DNA of 64,000 bases from Qipengyuania aurantiaca. GTDB taxonomy: Bacteria > Pseudomonadota > Alphaproteobacteria > Sphingomonadales > Sphingomonadaceae. A program made the position numbers and the translations under genes. Positions 16,984 to 26,179 of the stretch are shown piece by piece (the first letter of the stretch is position 1; each line of letters opens with the position of its first letter). The stretch covers positions 1,674,001-1,738,000 of the forward strand of contig NZ_CP081295.1 of NCBI RefSeq assembly GCF_019711375.1, written 5' to 3'. The notes below the pieces were generated by a model that was given only the letters and a program-made list of their open reading frames with translations, made no database searches and was not told the DNA's origin.

Positions 16984-17799
16984 CTAGTCGTCCGCCTCCA
17001 GCTTGCGCACGGCCTGGTGGCCAAGCGGTCCGCTGCCTTCGCCGAAACCCGGCGCCTGTTCGATGGCGGCGCGGGTAAAGGCGCGCGCGATGCGGATGGC
17101 GTGGGTCAGCGGCTGGCCGTGGGCGAGCATGGTCGCCAGCGCAGCGGAAAGCGTGCAGCCCGTCCCGTGCGTATGCCGCGTGTCGATCCGCGCGTGGCCG
17201 AAGCTGGCGAGTTTTCCGCTGGCGGAAACGACATAGTCGATCACCTGGTCGCCCGCCGCGTGGCCGCCCTTCGCCAGCACGATGGTGTCCTGCGCCTCGG
17301 CCAGTTCCAGCGCTGCCTCGAACACCTCTTCCTCGCCCACCGTCTCGCGGCCCGTCAGCGCGGCAAGTTCGGGCAGGTTGGGGGTGACCACCGTGGCGAT
17401 GTCCATCAGCGCGCCGAAGCCGGCAATGGTCGCCTCGTCCGCCAGGACAGAGCCGCTGGTCGCCACCATCACCGGGTCGAAGACGATTGCGCCGGCGAAA
17501 GTGTCGAGTCGTTCGGCGAGCCGCATGGCGATTTCGGGCGAGCCGAGCATGCCGATCTTGATCGCGTCGACCCCGATGTCGGCAAGACAGCTATCGACCT
17601 GGTCCATCACGAGATCGGGGTGCATCACCTCGATCCCCTGCACCCCGCGCGTGTTCTGCGCGGTGACAGCGGTGATCGCGGTCATCGCATAGCCGCCGAG
17701 CATGGTGATCGTCTTGATGTCGGCCTGGATCCCGGCGCCGCCCGAAGAATCGGAGCCGGCGATGGACAGGATACGGGGCGGCGTGGCGCGCTCGCTCAC
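16984..17799 (-). CDS. thiD: Hydroxymethylpyrimidine/phosphomethylpyrimidine kinase
   Basis: Phosphorylates HMP and HMP-P for thiamine synthesis. About 271 residues from a GTG at 17799 that overlaps the stop of the DUF1272 gene (GTGA). Ribokinase-fold motifs: [20 protein letters not shown] at the start, VVTPNLPE in the middle, and the anion hole region [13 protein letters not shown] near the C-terminus. No other thiamine gene is adjacent. Confidence 0.93.
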   Translation of the reverse strand: MSERATPPRILSIAGSDSSGGAGIQADIKTITMLGGYAMTAITAVTAQNTRGVQGIEVMHPDLVMDQVDSCLADIGVDAIKIGMLGSPEIAMRLAERLDTFAGAIVFDPVMVATSGSVLADEATIAGFGALMDIATVVTPNLPELAALTGRETVGEEEVFEAALELAEAQDTIVLAKGGHAAGDQVIDYVVSASGKLASFGHARIDTRHTHGTGCTLSAALATMLAHGQPLTHAIRIARAFTRAAIEQAPGFGEGSGPLGHQAVRKLEADD

Positions 17800-18020
17800 C
17801 CCTTGAACTTCCGCGTGGTGCTGGGCGGGTATTTCTCCTGCAGGTCCTTCGCGCGGGTGGGCCGGTCCATCAGTTCGCCGCCGCAATTGGGGCACAGATC
17901 GTCCAGCGCATCGGCGCAGTCGGCGCAATAGGTGCACTCGAAGCTGCAGATGAAGGCGCCGGACGCCTCGGCGGGCAAGTCCGTGCCGCAGCGTTCGCAA
18001 TCGGGACGCATTTCCAGCAT
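17796..18020 (-). CDS. DUF1272 zinc-ribbon protein
   Basis: 74 residues with four CxxC-type pairs: [25 protein letters not shown] and [10 protein letters not shown]. This spacing fits the DUF1272 family of small zinc-binding proteins; function unknown. It sits between glmM and thiD with 1-nt and 4-nt overlaps, so the three genes form one operon. Confidence 0.88.
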   Translation of the reverse strand: MLEMRPDCERCGTDLPAEASGAFICSFECTYCADCADALDDLCPNCGGELMDRPTRAKDLQEKYPPSTTRKFKG

Positions 18021-19357
18021 CAGGCGGCCTCCCTCACGGCATCGCAGATACGGTCGACCACCGTCTCGACCTGTCGCGCGTCGTCGCCCTCGGCCATGAC
18101 GCGGATGACCGGCTCGGTGCCCGAGGGACGGATGACGAGGCGGCCCTTACCTTCCAGTTCCTTCTCCGCCTCCGCGATCACGCTTTTAACGGTCTCGTTC
18201 TCCAGCGGCTTCCCGCCCGAATAGCGCACGTTCTTGAGCAATTGGGGGACGGGATCGAAGACATGGAGCAGCTCGCTCGCCGGCTTGCCGAAGCGGACCA
18301 CGCTGGCCAGCACGCGCAGTGCCGCCACCGTGCCATCACCCGTCGTGCCGTAATCGCTCAGGATCATGTGCCCCGATTGTTCGCCGCCGACGTTGAATCC
18401 GCCCTGCCGCATACGTTCGAGGACATAGCGGTCGCCGACCTTGGTACGCTCGAGCGTCAGGCCCTGCCTTTCCAGATAGCGTTCCAGCCCGAGGTTGCTC
18501 ATCACCGTCGCCACCACGCCGCCGCCCTTGAGGTCGCCGCGTTCGTTGAGGCGCGTGGCAATGAGGCCCATGATCTGGTCGCCATCGACCGTGTTACCCT
18601 TCTCGTCGATCACGATCAGCCGGTCGGCATCGCCATCGAGCGCGATGCCGATATGCGCGCCTTCTGCGACCACGCGTGCCTTGATTGCATCGAGGGAAGT
18701 CGAGCCGACATCGCGGTTGATGTTCGTGCCGTTGGGCTCGACGCCCATGGCGATGACTTCCGCGCCCAATTCCCAGATCGCGCTGGGCGCGACCTTGTAC
18801 GCCGCGCCGTTGGCGCAATCGACTACGACCTTGAGGCCGTCGAAGCGCACGTCGCTCGCCACCGATTGCTTCACCGCGTGGATGTAGCGCCCACTGGCAT
18901 CGTCGATCCGGCGCGCGCGTCCGATCCGGTCGGGGCTGACGAGGAGGGGCTGCTGCGTCATCAGCGTCTCGATGGCCATCTCCGCCTCGTCCGACAGCTT
19001 GTAGCCATCGGGGCCGAAGAGCTTGATGCCGTTATCCTCGAACGGGTTGTGGCTGGCGGAGATCATCACGCCGAGGTCGGCGCGCATCTCGCGGGTGAGG
19101 AGCGCAATGGCAGGCGTGGGCAGCGGCCCGGTCATGATCACGTCCATGCCGACGCTGGTGAAGCCGGCGACCAGCGCGCTTTCGACCATATAGCCCGACA
19201 GGCGTGTATCCTTGCCGATCACGACCCGGTGCCTGTGCCCGCCGCGCAGGAAATGCGTGCCCGCCGCCTGGCCGACTTTCATCGCGATCTCGGCGGTCAT
19301 CACGCCTTCGTTGGTGCGGCCGCGAATTCCGTCGGTGCCGAAGTATGTCCGTGCCAT
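18020..19357 (-). CDS. glmM: Phosphoglucosamine mutase
   Basis: Converts glucosamine-6-phosphate to glucosamine-1-phosphate on the way to UDP-GlcNAc, peptidoglycan and lipid A. 445 residues, the usual length. Motifs: FGTDGIRG at the N-terminus, the active-site serine loop [15 protein letters not shown], the metal loop ALDGDADRL, the sugar loop GGEQSGHMI, and the phosphate site [16 protein letters not shown] at the end. First gene of the glmM-DUF1272-thiD operon. Confidence 0.97.
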   Translation of the reverse strand: MARTYFGTDGIRGRTNEGVMTAEIAMKVGQAAGTHFLRGGHRHRVVIGKDTRLSGYMVESALVAGFTSVGMDVIMTGPLPTPAIALLTREMRADLGVMISASHNPFEDNGIKLFGPDGYKLSDEAEMAIETLMTQQPLLVSPDRIGRARRIDDASGRYIHAVKQSVASDVRFDGLKVVVDCANGAAYKVAPSAIWELGAEVIAMGVEPNGTNINRDVGSTSLDAIKARVVAEGAHIGIALDGDADRLIVIDEKGNTVDGDQIMGLIATRLNERGDLKGGGVVATVMSNLGLERYLERQGLTLERTKVGDRYVLERMRQGGFNVGGEQSGHMILSDYGTTGDGTVAALRVLASVVRFGKPASELLHVFDPVPQLLKNVRYSGGKPLENETVKSVIAEAEKELEGKGRLVIRPSGTEPVIRVMAEGDDARQVETVVDRICDAVREAA

Positions 19358-19549
19358 GAAAGCCTTTCGTGGTTTTGCCTCGCGCGCCCTTCTGGCGTGA
19401 ATGGCGACTTAAGAAAAGACCGCTTGCCCCCCTTTCCGTTCCGCTCGTCGCGCCCTAGTGCAACCACGCGCGGTTCCATGCGTTAGGGTCGCAAGCAGGC
19501 GATCGCCTGCGTGAGTTCACACTACCGTTTTTCAAAGGGGAAAAATTCC

Positions 19550-20161
19550 ATGGCGTTCGAGCTGATCGACCTTCCTTACGACGACACCGCTCTCGAACCG
19601 GCGGTTTCCGCCAAGACACTGAGCTACCATCACGGCAAGCACCACAAGGCCTATATCGACAAGACCAACGCAGCGATCGAAGGCGGCGATCTGGCCGACA
19701 AGACGCTGGAAGAGGTAATCGCCTCGGCCCGTGGTAGCGACCAGGGCCTGTTCAACAACTCCGCCCAGAGCTGGAACCACGGCTTCTACTGGCATTCGCT
19801 GGCCGCAGAAGAAACCGCCGCTTCGGACGAGCTGAAAGCCATGATCGAAAGCGCTTTCGGTTCGGTTGCCGATCTCAAGACCAAGCTGAAGGAACGCGGC
19901 GCAGGCCACTTCGCCAGCGGTTGGGTCTGGCTGGCGGTCAAGGATGGCGAGCTGACCATCGAGGAAACGCACGATGGCGACACGCTGGCCGACCAGGGCG
20001 ACTTCAACCCGCTGCTGGTGATCGACCTCTGGGAACACGCCTATTATCTCGACCACCAGAACGCGCGTCCGGAATATCTGGAAGCGGTCAACGGCAAGCT
20101 CAACTGGAGCTTCGCCAGCAAGAACCTCGCGCGCGGCACGACCTGGCAGTATCCCTGCTGA
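19550..20161 (+). CDS. sodB: Superoxide dismutase, Fe type
   Basis: 203 residues, with the ATG at 19550 behind AAAGGGG. Metal ligands are seen in YHHGKHHKAY (His), AQSWNHGFYWHSL (His) and DLWEHAYYLDHQN (Asp and His). The Gln in NNSAQSWNH is the iron-type arrangement. Cytoplasmic; removes superoxide. The 3' side has a strong bidirectional terminator. No EcfG-type promoter was found in the 190-bp upstream gap. Confidence 0.95.
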   Translation: MAFELIDLPYDDTALEPAVSAKTLSYHHGKHHKAYIDKTNAAIEGGDLADKTLEEVIASARGSDQGLFNNSAQSWNHGFYWHSLAAEETAASDELKAMIESAFGSVADLKTKLKERGAGHFASGWVWLAVKDGELTIEETHDGDTLADQGDFNPLLVIDLWEHAYYLDHQNARPEYLEAVNGKLNWSFASKNLARGTTWQYPC

Positions 20162-20187
20162 TCGCACCGAGCAGCGAATAACGATAA

Positions 20188-20219
20188 GGCCCGCCGGCAA
20201 TCGCCCGGCGGGCCTTTTT
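20188..20219. terminator. Bidirectional intrinsic terminator between sodB and the AI-2E gene
   Basis: A perfect 10-bp stem, GGCCCGCCGG (20188-20197) with CCGGCGGGCC (20205-20214), with a 7-nt loop and five T residues. It lies 26 nt after the sodB stop and just before the end of the converging membrane protein gene. Confidence 0.88.
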
Positions 20220-20229
20220 GTTGGAGGGG

Positions 20230-21423
20230 CTATTTCGGTGAGGGGTCGTCTGCGCCCAGTTCCATCAGATTGTTCGAGAAGAGCGGCTCGCCGAAGATGA
20301 AGCCGACGAGGTTGGGCCTGCCGACATGGTCGAACAGCGCGGTCAGCATGAGCAGGATCGGGACCGATAGCAGGGCCCCGAAGACGCCCCAGATCCAGGT
20401 GAAATAGGACAGGGCGATCAGGATCATCACCGGGTTCATGGTGAAGCGCGCGCCGAGGATCGACGGGGTGATCACATTGGCTTCGACGGTGTGCAGCGCC
20501 AGATAGGCGGCCGCAGGGATGAGGCCGAGCACCACCGTTTCGGTCGTGCCGATGCCGAAGAGGGCGAGCAGGCCGATCATGATGGTTGGCCCGATATAGG
20601 GCAGGAAATTGAGGATGGCGGCAAGTCCGCCCCACATGATCGGTGCGTCGATCCCCATGGCCCATGCGCCGAGTGCCACGACCACGCCGACCCCGGCGTT
20701 GATGAGGCCGACGGTGAGGATATAGGCGGCCACCCGGTCCTGCACCTCGCGCAGCACCCGCGCGGCCTTGATGCTGGTGCCGAAACTGGTCCGGCCGAAC
20801 AATAGCTTCTGCCGCAGCCTGACCCGCGCTTCGATCATGAAGAAGGCCATCAGCAGCGTGAGGATGACCTCGATCACCACGGTCGGCGTAGCGATGGCGA
20901 CGGTTTCGAGAAGCGTGGGCGAGGCCAGCACCACTTCGCGTCCCTCTCCGCGATCGAATAGTTCGGCCAGCTGCTCATTGATCTGGGCGACCCAGGCGAA
21001 CTCGTTGCGCAGTTCGGCAAAGCGCGATCCGACCTGCTCGGCCATGCCGGGCAGCTCGTCGAACAGTGCGACGGCGGGCTGCAGGATCAGCGCGAGAGCC
21101 AACAGGAGGATCGCGAAAAACACCAGCAAGGCGAGCACCGACGCGAGCGCGTTCGGCAGGCCCCATCCGGTCAGCTTGTCGGCCAGCGGCGAGAGGATGA
21201 CCGTCAGGATCACCGCGGTCACCACGGGCAGGAAAACCACCGAGCCGATCGACAGGACGAAGGGCAGGGCGAAGAACAGGCCGAGGCCGATCAGCACCAC
21301 GAGGGCGGAGATCAGCCGCAGTTCCTGTTCGGCAAAGGCCATGCGCCGCCCGCTGCGCGCCGGAGCGGGCTGAGGAGGCGGCGTCAGGGCAGCGCCCGGC
21401 TCTGCGGGGTCGGTGTCGCTCAT
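20230..21423 (-). CDS. AI-2E family transporter (PerM-like)
   Basis: 397 residues with a Pro-rich cytoplasmic N-terminus, about eight membrane segments and a central soluble region (about residues 125-185), the normal AI-2E exporter topology. Typical motifs near the C-terminus are FLPYIGPTIMI, HTVEANVITPSILG and FTWIWGVFGALLSVPILLML. Named after autoinducer-2 export, but members move various solutes. It begins 54 nt after the ecfG stop on the same strand without a visible terminator, so it may be co-transcribed with nepR-ecfG. Confidence 0.88.
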   Translation of the reverse strand: MSDTDPAEPGAALTPPPQPAPARSGRRMAFAEQELRLISALVVLIGLGLFFALPFVLSIGSVVFLPVVTAVILTVILSPLADKLTGWGLPNALASVLALLVFFAILLLALALILQPAVALFDELPGMAEQVGSRFAELRNEFAWVAQINEQLAELFDRGEGREVVLASPTLLETVAIATPTVVIEVILTLLMAFFMIEARVRLRQKLLFGRTSFGTSIKAARVLREVQDRVAAYILTVGLINAGVGVVVALGAWAMGIDAPIMWGGLAAILNFLPYIGPTIMIGLLALFGIGTTETVVLGLIPAAAYLALHTVEANVITPSILGARFTMNPVMILIALSYFTWIWGVFGALLSVPILLMLTALFDHVGRPNLVGFIFGEPLFSNNLMELGADDPSPK

Positions 21424-21477
21424 GGCCGGCCAACCTGCCGCGCCGGGATGGCGGGGGCAAGCGCGCTCATGCTGCGA

Positions 21478-22086
21478 TCAGCTCCGCGCCGCGACGCCCT
21501 GTCCGGCGGCGACATCGTCGAGCTCCTCGAGAATCGCGCGGTGGGCGGTGTCGTCGTCGATCGAACGCTTGGGGATCGATCCGTCGGCCAGCATGGTGTT
21601 GAGCGCGCTGCGGGCGCGGCCCACGCGGCTCTTGATTGTGCCGACCGCGCAGCCGCAGATGTTGGCCGCTTCCTCGTAGGAGAAACCGCCCGCGCCCACG
21701 AGCAACAAGGCCTCGCGCCGCTCGGGCGGCAGCGTCAGCAGCGCGCGGTGCATGTCGGAGAGGTGGATCGGCTCTTCCTGGCCCGCCGGGGCGGTCAGGA
21801 CGCGTTCGGCCACGGTCTCGTCATACTCGCCGCGGAAGCGGTTGCGCCGCATGTCGGTGAGATAGGCGTTGCGCAGGATCACGAAGGTCCAGGCGCGCAT
21901 GCTGGTGCCGGGCTGGAAGCGTTCCTGCGCAGCCCACGCCTTGAGCAGGGTCTCCTGCACGAGGTCGTCGGCCATGTCGGCACGGCCGCACAGACCGCGG
22001 GCAAAGGCTCGCAGGTGCGGGACCACTTCGGTCAGTTCGCGCTTGAAATCGGCCTTTTCGGAGGCCGTCCGTTTTTCCGCCCCCAT
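21478..22086 (-). CDS. ecfG: General stress sigma factor EcfG
   Basis: 202 residues, an ECF sigma factor. Region 2 has DMADDLVQETLLKAW and MRAWTFVILRNAYLTDMRR, with a loop rich in RNRFRGEYDE. Region 4 has LPPERREALLLVGAGGFSYE, EAANICGCAVGTIKSRVGRAR. It is the alphaproteobacterial EcfG type (ECF15), held by NepR and released when phosphorylated PhyR binds NepR. The start overlaps the nepR stop by one base. A perfect EcfG promoter upstream of nepR implies positive autoregulation. Confidence 0.95.
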   Translation of the reverse strand: MGAEKRTASEKADFKRELTEVVPHLRAFARGLCGRADMADDLVQETLLKAWAAQERFQPGTSMRAWTFVILRNAYLTDMRRNRFRGEYDETVAERVLTAPAGQEEPIHLSDMHRALLTLPPERREALLLVGAGGFSYEEAANICGCAVGTIKSRVGRARSALNTMLADGSIPKRSIDDDTAHRAILEELDDVAAGQGVAARS

Positions 22087-22268
22087 CAGTCCTTGCTATC
22101 CAGTTGTGCCAGCAGGTCCTTGAAGCTGTCGGGAAGATCTTCTTCTACGACGGAATCGTAAAGCTGACGCAAGCCGTTCGCCCAGTCGGGGCGCTGGCCT
22201 GCTTCACCTTTCGCTTCCTTGCCCCGGCCCGTCTCGGCCCTGCCTTCGGAAGGTTTTTCAGAAGTCAT
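22086..22268 (-). CDS. nepR: Anti-sigma factor NepR
   Basis: 60 residues. The conserved helical segment is GLRQLYDSVVEEDLPDSFKD followed by LLAQLD, with a charged disordered N-terminal tail, as usual for NepR. It binds EcfG in the absence of stress and switches to phosphorylated PhyR under stress. Its stop overlaps the ecfG start (TGATG). Confidence 0.95.
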   Translation of the reverse strand: MTSEKPSEGRAETGRGKEAKGEAGQRPDWANGLRQLYDSVVEEDLPDSFKDLLAQLDSKD

Positions 22269-22357
22269 TGTATGAAGAATGTGCCCTTGCCTTCATGACC
22301 ACCCTCGCGCGTCAAGCGCTTGCGCGGTCCATAATTCGATCCCTTGGTTCCGCTCCT

Positions 22358-22382
22358 AACGCAGAAACCGGGGATCGGTTCC
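22358..22382 (-). promoter_or_regulatory. EcfG-type promoter of nepR-ecfG, perfect GGAAC-N16-CGTT
   Basis: On the minus strand GGAAC (plus 22378-22382) and CGTT (plus 22358-22361) are 16 nt apart, about 90 nt before the nepR start. Autoregulated nepR-ecfG operons with this motif are the rule in alphaproteobacteria. Confidence 0.9.
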
Positions 22383-22503
22383 AGTATGCCCGTGCATTTT
22401 TCCAAAGAAGCCCCTTAGGGCGGAACTTTACCGGCAGCGGCGGATAGTATCGCCAACCGGGGCAAGAACAACGCGAGGAATACCGCTGGTACAGGACGAT
22501 CTC

Positions 22504-24165
22504 ATGCGCAGGGGAAGTCGGCGCCGATGGCTTGTCGACTATCCGCGTGCGGTCCCTCTGGCGATCTTCCTCCTCGTGGCGGCGGTGACGATTGTCAGCG
22601 TCTTTTCGATCGAGCGCGGGGAACGTGTTCGCCAGAGCGCGGAGCTGAACCGGCAGGCCCAGTCGATGGCCTCTGCAATCGAGCGGCGCGCCTATTCGAA
22701 TTCTTCCTTCCTGCGCGCCGGTGCGGCGCTGTTCGGGGCGCAAGACCAGATCACCGCCGAGCTGTTCCGCGAATTCGTGGCCGAATTGCGGCTCGATTCC
22801 GACTATCGCGGGGCCGAGGGGATCGGTTGGGCCCCCGCGCTGACCGCTGGCGACCTCGAAGATTTCGAAGTCCAGCTCAATTCACGCCGTGTCGGCCTCA
22901 GTCGTGTCACCCCCTCGCTGGAGGAAGTGCCGCGCCAGCAACTTGTCCCGATCCTCTATCTCCAGCCCGACACGCTGCGGAACCGGCGCGCGCTGGGTTT
23001 TGACATGTATTCCGAAGCGGTCCGCCGCGAAGCGATGGACCAGGCGACCCGCACGGTGCGGCCGACCGCGAGCGGCCGCGTCACCCTGGTGCAGGAAGGC
23101 GGAAACGAGGCAAGCGGCTTCCTTATTTATATGCCGGTGTTCGACGGGACGGGACCGACCCGTTCGCTCAAGGGCTTCATTTACAGCCCGTTCAACGCCG
23201 ACCAGTTCCTCGCCTCAGCCTCGGAGCTCGTTACCGGAGCAGAGGCCAATGTCCGCTTTTACGACATCCAGGGGGGCGAACGCATCCTCATGGCGGCAAG
23301 CTCCTCATGGGCCGATGAAGGGGAGGTGGTCGAGCGCGAGGTCGACCTCGCAAACCGCTCCATGATGCTGGTCGTCCAATCGACGCGCGAGGCGACGCTT
23401 TCGCCGCTCTCCATGATCACCTTGCTGTTCGGTCTCGCGGTGGCGAGCCTGTTGCTTGTGGTCGCCCGGCTGCTGACCCAGCAGGCGCAAGAGGACAGCC
23501 GTTCGCTCGAATGGTTCGCGCAGCAGAACTCGATCCGCAATTCGCTGACCCGCGAACTCAACCACCGGGTCAAGAACACGCTCGCCAATGTCCTCTCGAT
23601 CGTTTCGATGACGCGGCGGCGGGCGGATTCGCTCGACGAGTTTGCCGAAGGGATCGACAACCGCATCCGCGCGCTCTCGGCGACGCATGATCTGCTCACC
23701 CAGTCGGAATGGGGGACCACCCCCATCGCTTCGGTTATCGAGGTGGAGCTGGCCCCCTATACCGGCGACCAGGATCACGATGTCGTTGCCGAAGGTCCGG
23801 CGGTCGAGCTCGCGCCAAACGATGCGCTGTCGCTCGGCCTCGCGATCCACGAGCTCTCCACCAACGCGGCCAAATACGGCGCCTTGTCGGTGCCGGGCGG
23901 ACGGATTTCGATCCATTGGGAACTGGTGAAGGAAAATCTTGCGCGCATCGACTGGGTCGAAAGCGGCGGGCCGCGCGTCGGTTTGCCGAGCAAGCGCGGC
24001 TTCGGCACCGACCTGATCGAAAAGATCGTCGCGCACGAGTTGCGCCACCCGGTGGAGCTCGAATTCCATCCTGACGGCGTACGGTGCAACCTCCTCGTGC
24101 CGGTCCGCGAACCGGGCGAATTCGAATTGCGCAGCAAGCAGAAGGCCGCACACCGGGGTCATTGA
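22504..24165 (+). CDS. CHASE-domain HWE/HisKA_2 sensor histidine kinase
   Basis: 553 residues. A first membrane segment (residues about 18-38) and a second (about 300-322) enclose a periplasmic CHASE-type domain. Motifs include EGIGWAPALTAGDLE and ALGFDMYSEAVRREAMDQA, the latter typical of CHASE. The cytoplasmic kinase has ELNHRVKNTLANVLSIVSM, LAIHELSTNAAKYGALS and an ATP lid SKRGFGTDLIEKIV. In Sphingomonas the kinase-like gene of the GSR locus (phyP) works mainly as a PhyR phosphatase; whether this one is kinase or phosphatase cannot be told. It is divergent from nepR-ecfG and converges with phyR. GGAAC occurs upstream (22422), but without CGTT. Confidence 0.9.
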   Translation: MRRGSRRRWLVDYPRAVPLAIFLLVAAVTIVSVFSIERGERVRQSAELNRQAQSMASAIERRAYSNSSFLRAGAALFGAQDQITAELFREFVAELRLDSDYRGAEGIGWAPALTAGDLEDFEVQLNSRRVGLSRVTPSLEEVPRQQLVPILYLQPDTLRNRRALGFDMYSEAVRREAMDQATRTVRPTASGRVTLVQEGGNEASGFLIYMPVFDGTGPTRSLKGFIYSPFNADQFLASASELVTGAEANVRFYDIQGGERILMAASSSWADEGEVVEREVDLANRSMMLVVQSTREATLSPLSMITLLFGLAVASLLLVVARLLTQQAQEDSRSLEWFAQQNSIRNSLTRELNHRVKNTLANVLSIVSMTRRRADSLDEFAEGIDNRIRALSATHDLLTQSEWGTTPIASVIEVELAPYTGDQDHDVVAEGPAVELAPNDALSLGLAIHELSTNAAKYGALSVPGGRISIHWELVKENLARIDWVESGGPRVGLPSKRGFGTDLIEKIVAHELRHPVELEFHPDGVRCNLLVPVREPGEFELRSKQKAAHRGH

Positions 24166-24339
24166 GCCCGGGTGTCCGAGCGTGGGTCCGAGGGCGCCTG
24201 CGCTGCGCGAAATGCCTTTCCGCTTGGGCCAGCCATGGGTCGATCAGGTTCCGCTCGTGCAACGCGTTCTAACGGTGCGCGAGCGCCCACCCATCCTCAT
24301 GACCCCGCGCCCCCATCTGCTCTTATGCACAAAAGAAGA

Positions 24340-24365
24340 GGCCGCCCGGATCGCTCCGGACGGCC
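24340..24365 (-). terminator. Intrinsic terminator after phyR
   Basis: An 11-bp hairpin with one mismatch, GGCCGCCCGGA (24340-24350) against TCCGGACGGCC (24355-24365), with loop TCGC. On the minus strand it is followed by CTCTTCTTTT. It lies 30 nt past the phyR stop and may also stop reading from the kinase on the plus strand. Confidence 0.7.
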
Positions 24366-24394
24366 CCGTCCCCTTTTGAACATTTAGCTTGGGG

Positions 24395-25186
24395 TCAGCC
24401 GAGCGGGCGGCTCGATCCGAAGAACAGCGCCTGGCTGATGGCCGCGCGCACCGTCTGTTCCTGGAACGGCTTGGTCACGAGGTAGGTCGGCTCGGGACGG
24501 TCGCCGGTCAGCAGGCGTTCGGGATAGGCGGTGATGAAGATCACCGGCACGCTGTCGATCGCAAGAATGTCGTCGACCGCGTCGAGGCCCGAGGAGCCGT
24601 CGGCCAGCTGGATATCGGCCAGTACAAGGCCCGGCGTCTTTTCCGCGACGACTTCCTGCGCCTGCGTGCGCGTGGCGGCGGTGCCGCAGACCTCGTGGCC
24701 CAGCGAGGTCACAAGGTCTTCGAGCTGCATCGAAATGAGCGGTTCGTCTTCGATGATCAGCACGCTGGTCGCGCTCTCACGATCGATTTCACCGACCGCT
24801 TCCTGCACCAGCTTCTCGATCTGGTCGGCTTCGAGATCCATGATCTCGCCTGCCTGTTCGACGCTGAAGTCTTCGAGCGTGGTCAGCAGCAGGGCCTGGC
24901 GGTTGAGCGGCGTGATCGACTTCAGGCGATCCTGGGCTGCGCCTTCATGGCCCGTCCCGCCCTCTTCGGCCGGCACGTCCATATAGGCGCTCGACCAGAC
25001 CTTGTTGAAGGCACGGTACAGCGGCACGCGGCCACCCTCGAGCGAAGATTTGAGATTTTCGTCTGCCAGCGCCGCTTCGAGCGTGGCGCGAACAAAGGCA
25101 TCTCCGGTAGCCTGCGAGCCGGTCAGCGCGCGGGCGTAACGGCGGAGATAAGGCAGGTTTTTAGCAATCTGGTCACCAAGCGACAT
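24395..25186 (-). CDS. phyR: PhyR, anti-anti-sigma response regulator of the general stress response
   Basis: 263 residues. The N-terminal half is a sigma-factor mimic (QIAKNLPYLRRYARALTGSQ in a region 2-like part, QALLLTTLEDFSVEQAGEIM in region 4). The C-terminal half is a receiver with VLIIEDEPLIS, the phosphoacceptor in LVLADIQLADG, VIFITAYPERLL and LVTKPF. When phosphorylated it binds NepR and frees EcfG. A good ribosome site (GGAAGGGG) precedes the ATG at 25186. A perfect EcfG promoter lies 30 nt upstream, giving positive feedback. Confidence 0.96.
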   Translation of the reverse strand: MSLGDQIAKNLPYLRRYARALTGSQATGDAFVRATLEAALADENLKSSLEGGRVPLYRAFNKVWSSAYMDVPAEEGGTGHEGAAQDRLKSITPLNRQALLLTTLEDFSVEQAGEIMDLEADQIEKLVQEAVGEIDRESATSVLIIEDEPLISMQLEDLVTSLGHEVCGTAATRTQAQEVVAEKTPGLVLADIQLADGSSGLDAVDDILAIDSVPVIFITAYPERLLTGDRPEPTYLVTKPFQEQTVRAAISQALFFGSSRPLG

Positions 25187-25215
25187 ATAACCCCTTCCGT
25201 GGTTTGCGCGGGGAG

Positions 25216-25240
25216 AACGCCCGGCCTCGGCTTCGGTTCC
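25216..25240 (-). promoter_or_regulatory. EcfG-type promoter of phyR, perfect GGAAC-N16-CGTT
   Basis: On the minus strand GGAAC (plus 25236-25240) and CGTT (plus 25216-25219) are 16 nt apart. The implied start point is about 25209, leaving a leader of about 23 nt. Confidence 0.9.
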
Positions 25241-25263
25241 ATTTGATCTCCTGCAAAATTGGA

Positions 25264-25278
25264 CGATTTGACAAATCG
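25264..25278. promoter_or_regulatory. 15-bp palindrome CGATTTG-A-CAAATCG between phyR and the Crp-family gene
   Basis: A perfect 7+1+7 inverted repeat, followed at once by a third GATTTG. It lies in the divergent control region, 24 nt upstream of the phyR -35 and about 63 nt before the likely start of the Crp/Fnr gene. It could be an operator for that regulator or another; the half-site is not the classical TTGAT of FNR. Confidence 0.45.
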
Positions 25279-25340
25279 ACGATTTGCTCCGACGGATTGC
25301 GAGGACATACTATCCGAGACCGACATGGAGTGGACCGGTT

Positions 25341-26087
25341 TTGATCGATGTTGCTGACCCCTACGATTGCCTGAAATGCCCGCTGCTGGACTGTCCTGGC
25401 TTGAGGCCGCTCGACGAGAAGCAGCGCGCCTATATGAACGGCATCAAGCAGGGCGAACGGCGCTTCGAACGCGGCGACCCGTTGGTGCACGAGGATGAAG
25501 ACGTACGCCACCTCTATAGCGTGCTCGAAGGCGTGCTGATCCGCTACCGGACTTTGGAGGACGGAAGGCGCCAGATCGTGAACTTCATGTTTCCCGGCGA
25601 CCTCGTCGGCCTGCAGGGCGCGTTCGACGAACCTTCGAGCCATTCGGTGGAGGCGCTAATCCCTTCGCGCCTGTGCCATTTCAAGCGCAGCGATTTCGTG
25701 CATCTCATCAAGGACAATCCGCAGCTGGGCTATGACGTGACCTGGCTCGCCGCCAAGGAAGAGACCGCACTCGAAGGGCATATCGTTTCGCTCGGCCAGC
25801 GCAGCGCGAAGGAGCGCGTGGTGTTCCTTGCCGTGTGGCTCCTCGACCGGGCGCTGGCGACCTGCGTGGCGCATGATGGCAACGCGCTGTCCATCCCGGT
25901 TACCCAGTCGCAGATCGCCGATATGCTGGGGCTTTCGCTCGTCCACACCAACCGGACTATCCGGGCGCTCGACAAGGAAGGGCTTGTCGAATGGAATGCG
26001 CGGGAGATCCGCGTGCCCGATATGGGCAAGGCATCCGAATACGCGAATTTCGACCGCAGCCGGAAGGGCCACCGCCCCTATATCTGA
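25341..26087 (+). CDS. Crp/Fnr family transcriptional regulator
   Basis: About 248 residues. A cysteine cluster at the N-terminus (DCLKCPLLDCPGLRPLD) precedes a cyclic-nucleotide-binding-like beta roll (VLIRYRTLEDGRRQIVNFMFPGDLVGLQG) and a C-terminal helix-turn-helix with recognition motif TQSQIADMLGLSLVHTNRTIRAL. The cysteines resemble the metal- or redox-sensing N-termini of FNR-like proteins, but the spacing is not that of E. coli FNR. The start is uncertain: no in-frame ATG precedes the cysteines, and TTG at 25341 is preferred to TTG at 25284. It is divergent from phyR, which suggests shared control. Confidence 0.85.
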   Translation: MIDVADPYDCLKCPLLDCPGLRPLDEKQRAYMNGIKQGERRFERGDPLVHEDEDVRHLYSVLEGVLIRYRTLEDGRRQIVNFMFPGDLVGLQGAFDEPSSHSVEALIPSRLCHFKRSDFVHLIKDNPQLGYDVTWLAAKEETALEGHIVSLGQRSAKERVVFLAVWLLDRALATCVAHDGNALSIPVTQSQIADMLGLSLVHTNRTIRALDKEGLVEWNAREIRVPDMGKASEYANFDRSRKGHRPYI

Positions 26088-26149
26088 CCCCAATCTTACA
26101 GGCGGTTAGGCAGCGTATTCAAAGATGGCGAAAAAATTTGCTTAAGGCG

Positions 26150-26174
26150 GGAACCCCATTCTTGTCGGGTCATT
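26150..26174 (+). promoter_or_regulatory. EcfG-like promoter with CATT -10, before a putative small RNA
   Basis: GGAAC (26150-26154) and CATT (26171-26174) are 16 nt apart, one base from the perfect motif. The expected start point near 26180 falls 4 nt before the first stem of the candidate small RNA. The same CATT variant precedes the small lipoprotein gene at 29.7 kb. Confidence 0.5.
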
Positions 26175-26179
26175 TAGTC

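Noticed and set aside
22422..22450. GGAAC upstream of the CHASE kinase as an EcfG promoter
   Set aside because: No CGTT or near match at 15-17 nt spacing.
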